DNA from: Flavobacterium palustre
GTDB lineage: Bacteria; Bacteroidota; Bacteroidia; Flavobacteriales; Flavobacteriaceae
Assembly (NCBI RefSeq): GCF_014639535.1
Contig: NZ_BMGA01000003.1
Coordinates: 124,001 to 188,000, forward strand
Reading direction: 5' to 3'
DNA length: 64,000 nucleotides
Below, one piece after another: positions 61,680-64,000 of this stretch (position 1 is its first letter; each line of letters begins with the position of its first letter). The notes under the pieces were generated by a model. The model worked only from the letters and a program-made list of their open reading frames with translations. It was not told the origin of the DNA and did no database searches. The position numbers and the translations under genes are program-made.

Positions 61680-64000
61680 ATGAGAAAAACATCAAATAGC
61701 ATTACTACCGGAATCAGCATTTTCCTTTTTTGGATTTTATGTTTATTGCCTAGATACACTTGGGCACAGGAAAATATTTTTAATGTTTCCAATACTTCTT
61801 TTGCTGAGAAAATATACCTGCAATTAGACCGAAAAGTTTACACTAATGGCGATACCGTTTGGTTTAAATGTATCGTGGCAAATGCTTCCGAACATTTTCC
61901 TTCCCCTTTAAGCGGGGTTTTATATTTAGAACTCATTGATGCTGATGAAGTCATTCGACAGAAAAAAATAATCAAAATTGAAAACGGAATTGGTCAGGGC
62001 AGTTTTGAATTGGATAAAAAAATACTCAAAGGCAATTATCTGATTAGAGCTTATACGCAATGGAATCAGAACTTTGATAATACTTTTGTTTTTGAAGAAT
62101 ACATTCAGGTATTTCCAACTGAAACTCTAAATACAGTGATCGAAAATGTTAAACTTGTCAAAGATGAAGCTATTGGCGATCATCTGGAAGTATTTTTCAA
62201 CCCGCAAGTTATTGACTCTCTGCAAAAAAACAAACTCAATGTATATGTCACAATTGATGATAAAAAAGACAGCTTACTTATCAAAAAAGGGAAAAATGAC
62301 AAATACATTCTGGATTATACCGTTGAAAAAGAAAGCCAATTTGCTACGATTAAAATAGAAACCGAAAACCAGAAAAATTACACGAAAACATTTGTTTTAA
62401 ACAAAGATTATCTGGACTTACAATTTTTTCCTGAAAGCGGAGAACTGGTTCACGGACTCAGTAGCAAAGTAGGATTTAAAGCTTTGGACGCTAATGGGAA
62501 AGGGAAATATATTGAGGGCGAAATAATTGATGAGCAAGAAAACAGTATCGCTTCATTTAAAAGTAATTCGTTGGGAATGGGAAGTTTTTTTATTGCCAAT
62601 GCCGATCATTCTAAAAAATATTATGCCCGATTAAAAGTCCCTTTTTTAAACAAAAATTCAATACGCTATCCGCTACCTAATGTTGCAGCTACCGGAAATA
62701 CTTTGGCAGTCAACAAACAGGATGATAAAGTACTTCTTAAAGTTTCATCCAACTACATGAAAAACGATAGTATCATTGTACAAATTTCATTTAGAGGAAT
62801 TGATGTATATGAAAAAAAAGTCGCGCTAAATCAGGGTTTTTACCAATCATTACTTGCTACCGATCAAATTCCGGAAGGAATTATTGCTTTTAGCATTTTG
62901 GATAATTCCAAAAATCCCATTGCCAGAAGACTTTATTTTAATGAAAAACCACAAAGCCGATTAAAAATTAATCTTTCAGTTGATAAACAAAACTACAGTA
63001 AACGTGAACTAACTCATTTGGATATCCAAACCTCAACTTTTGATGAAAAACCGGTAAAATCCAGTACTTCCCTATTGGTTATCAACAAAGAAGAATTAGG
63101 AACAATGCAAAGCTTACGTCAAAACATATTGTCTTATTTTTTAATAAACTCCGAATTAAAAGGAAACATAGAGAATCCGGGTTATTATTTCAAAGACAAC
63201 AACAGCAACTTTTCTGATTTAGATGTGCTGTTACTCACACAAGGATGGAGTAAATACAATTATTCCAAACCCAATCCTTCGCTTGCTGTTAATCCCGAGA
63301 AATCACTAACGCTATCAGGCAGAGTAAACAAGCTCTTTTCTGAAAAAAAAGGCGTAAAAGACATCCAATTAACCCTAATGACTAATGGAAAAAACAAATC
63401 CTTTTATACGCAGGCTACCGACAGTCTGGGGCGCTTTAATTTTAATTTGAATGACGAATATGGAAAGGAAATAGAAGTACTTATTCAAACCAATAAAAAT
63501 TCAGATAGAAAAGTAAGTAATTCGGTTGTTTTTGACCAAAAAAAATCGCCTGCTATTCTTTTTGAACGCAATAAATCCATTGAACCAATAGACAGTATTG
63601 TTGAAAAATTTATCAATAAAAGTAAAAAACAGAAAGAAATAGAAGAAAAATTCAAACTGCAATTTGGCGGAATTCTTTTAGACCAGGTAACAGTTAGTGG
63701 TAAAATGGCACCCAACAAACAAAAAGTAACCGAAAAATACGGCAAACCTAATACCATAATTAGTGGAAAAGAGATTCTCTCCAAAGAAAAAAAATGGTCT
63801 TATGGATTGTACAGTGTTTTGCTGTTTAATTATCCTGATAAAGTTAGAATAGAAAGAATGCCGGATCAAAATTTATATGCCACCGTCAACAATGAAGCGA
63901 CCTTAGTTCTTGTGGATGGTATTGCTGTTCCTTTTTATGATTATGTTCATATCCCTAATATTTCTCCAAGTGAAGTAAAAAGTTTTGAAATTATTGAATA
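61680..64000 (+). CDS. MG2/TonB-plug domain protein, cut by right window edge
   Basis: The ATG at 61680 opens a frame that stays open to the edge (773 codons). A signal peptide (MRKTSNSITTGISIFLFWIL, then CLLPRYTWA) precedes an MG2-like beta domain of the alpha-2-macroglobulin type (EKIYLQLDRKVYTNGDTVWF). Further Ig-like domains follow, and near the edge a TonB-plug-like region (VTVSGKMAPNKQKVTEKYG, LVLVDGIAVPFYDYV, EVKSFEIIE). Such proteins are common in Flavobacteria and have no clear function. A TATATTTG at 61580 may be its -7 element, without a good -33. Confidence 0.85.
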   Translation, partial: MRKTSNSITTGISIFLFWILCLLPRYTWAQENIFNVSNTSFAEKIYLQLDRKVYTNGDTVWFKCIVANASEHFPSPLSGVLYLELIDADEVIRQKKIIKIENGIGQGSFELDKKILKGNYLIRAYTQWNQNFDNTFVFEEYIQVFPTETLNTVIENVKLVKDEAIGDHLEVFFNPQVIDSLQKNKLNVYVTIDDKKDSLLIKKGKNDKYILDYTVEKESQFATIKIETENQKNYTKTFVLNKDYLDLQFFPESGELVHGLSSKVGFKALDANGKGKYIEGEIIDEQENSIASFKSNSLGMGSFFIANADHSKKYYARLKVPFLNKNSIRYPLPNVAATGNTLAVNKQDDKVLLKVSSNYMKNDSIIVQISFRGIDVYEKKVALNQGFYQSLLATDQIPEGIIAFSILDNSKNPIARRLYFNEKPQSRLKINLSVDKQNYSKRELTHLDIQTSTFDEKPVKSSTSLLVINKEELGTMQSLRQNILSYFLINSELKGNIENPGYYFKDNNSNFSDLDVLLLTQGWSKYNYSKPNPSLAVNPEKSLTLSGRVNKLFSEKKGVKDIQLTLMTNGKNKSFYTQATDSLGRFNFNLNDEYGKEIEVLIQTNKNSDRKVSNSVVFDQKKSPAILFERNKSIEPIDSIVEKFINKSKKQKEIEEKFKLQFGGILLDQVTVSGKMAPNKQKVTEKYGKPNTIISGKEILSKEKKWSYGLYSVLLFNYPDKVRIERMPDQNLYATVNNEATLVLVDGIAVPFYDYVHIPNISPSEVKSFEIIE

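Noticed and set aside
1-64000. CRISPR array, prophage, insertion sequence or rRNA operon
   Set aside because: No regularly spaced repeats, transposase, integrase, phage structural gene or rRNA sequence was seen on either strand.

Overview
The window reads as chromosomal DNA of a Flavobacterium-type member of the Bacteroidota. It is AT-rich, carries a SusC/SusD glycan-uptake locus with a hybrid two-component regulator, shows repeated promoter matches to the Bacteroidota TTG-N17-20-TAnnTTTG pattern, has many Cys lipoproteins, and encodes bacillithiol and menaquinone enzymes. This placement is inferred from gene content, not from a database search.

Positions 1-22905 (all minus strand) hold a polysaccharide utilisation locus (PUL) that continues past the left edge. 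In transcription order it runs: Na+/sugar symporter, hybrid two-component regulator (HTCS), SusE/F-like surface glycan-binding lipoprotein, SusC, SusD, GH30, GH2, a divergent large GH2, a second GH30, and a second close GH2 cut by the window edge. The GH30-GH2 pair is duplicated. Hairpins sit in each gap from 8751 down to 3114. A promoter block conserved in 40 of 54 ungapped positions lies both before the SusE/F-SusC-SusD operon and before the leftmost GH2, suggesting two transcription units under one regulator. Enzyme content points to a beta-galactose-containing polymer, possibly beta-1,6-linked, but the substrate is inference.

Positions 23317-45600 are largely housekeeping. They hold birA; rsfS-ftsH; a LUD-cdsA-psd-acyl-CoA-binding protein-superoxide dismutase run; an OstA-like protein; a class III aminotransferase; a TPR protein with aroE; a sialate O-acetylesterase-like enzyme; tRNA-His; bshB1; a menaquinone pair (isochorismate synthase plus hotdog thioesterase); a beta-helix lipoprotein; purL; and a DUF2059 protein.

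Positions 45664-58646 mix small transcription units: a HIT protein; a GNAT-like fragment, MocR regulator and PhzF enzyme; an ECF sigma factor with a membrane partner and small lipoprotein; an autoregulated-looking ArsR-SRPBCC-DUF6807 operon; a SulP transporter; DinB; and a Cys/His-rich small protein next to a TonB-dependent receptor. Several intergenic palindromic repeats occur here.

Positions 58647-61640 look accessory. A SieB-like (superinfection exclusion) gene is tightly bracketed by inverted 10-bp repeats and larger palindromes, followed by a small membrane ORF, a methyltransferase and a DUF2809 gene, two of them preceded by hairpins with covarying stems. No transposase, integrase, CRISPR array or rRNA was seen. 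The right edge cuts a large MG2/TonB-plug protein that starts at 61680.
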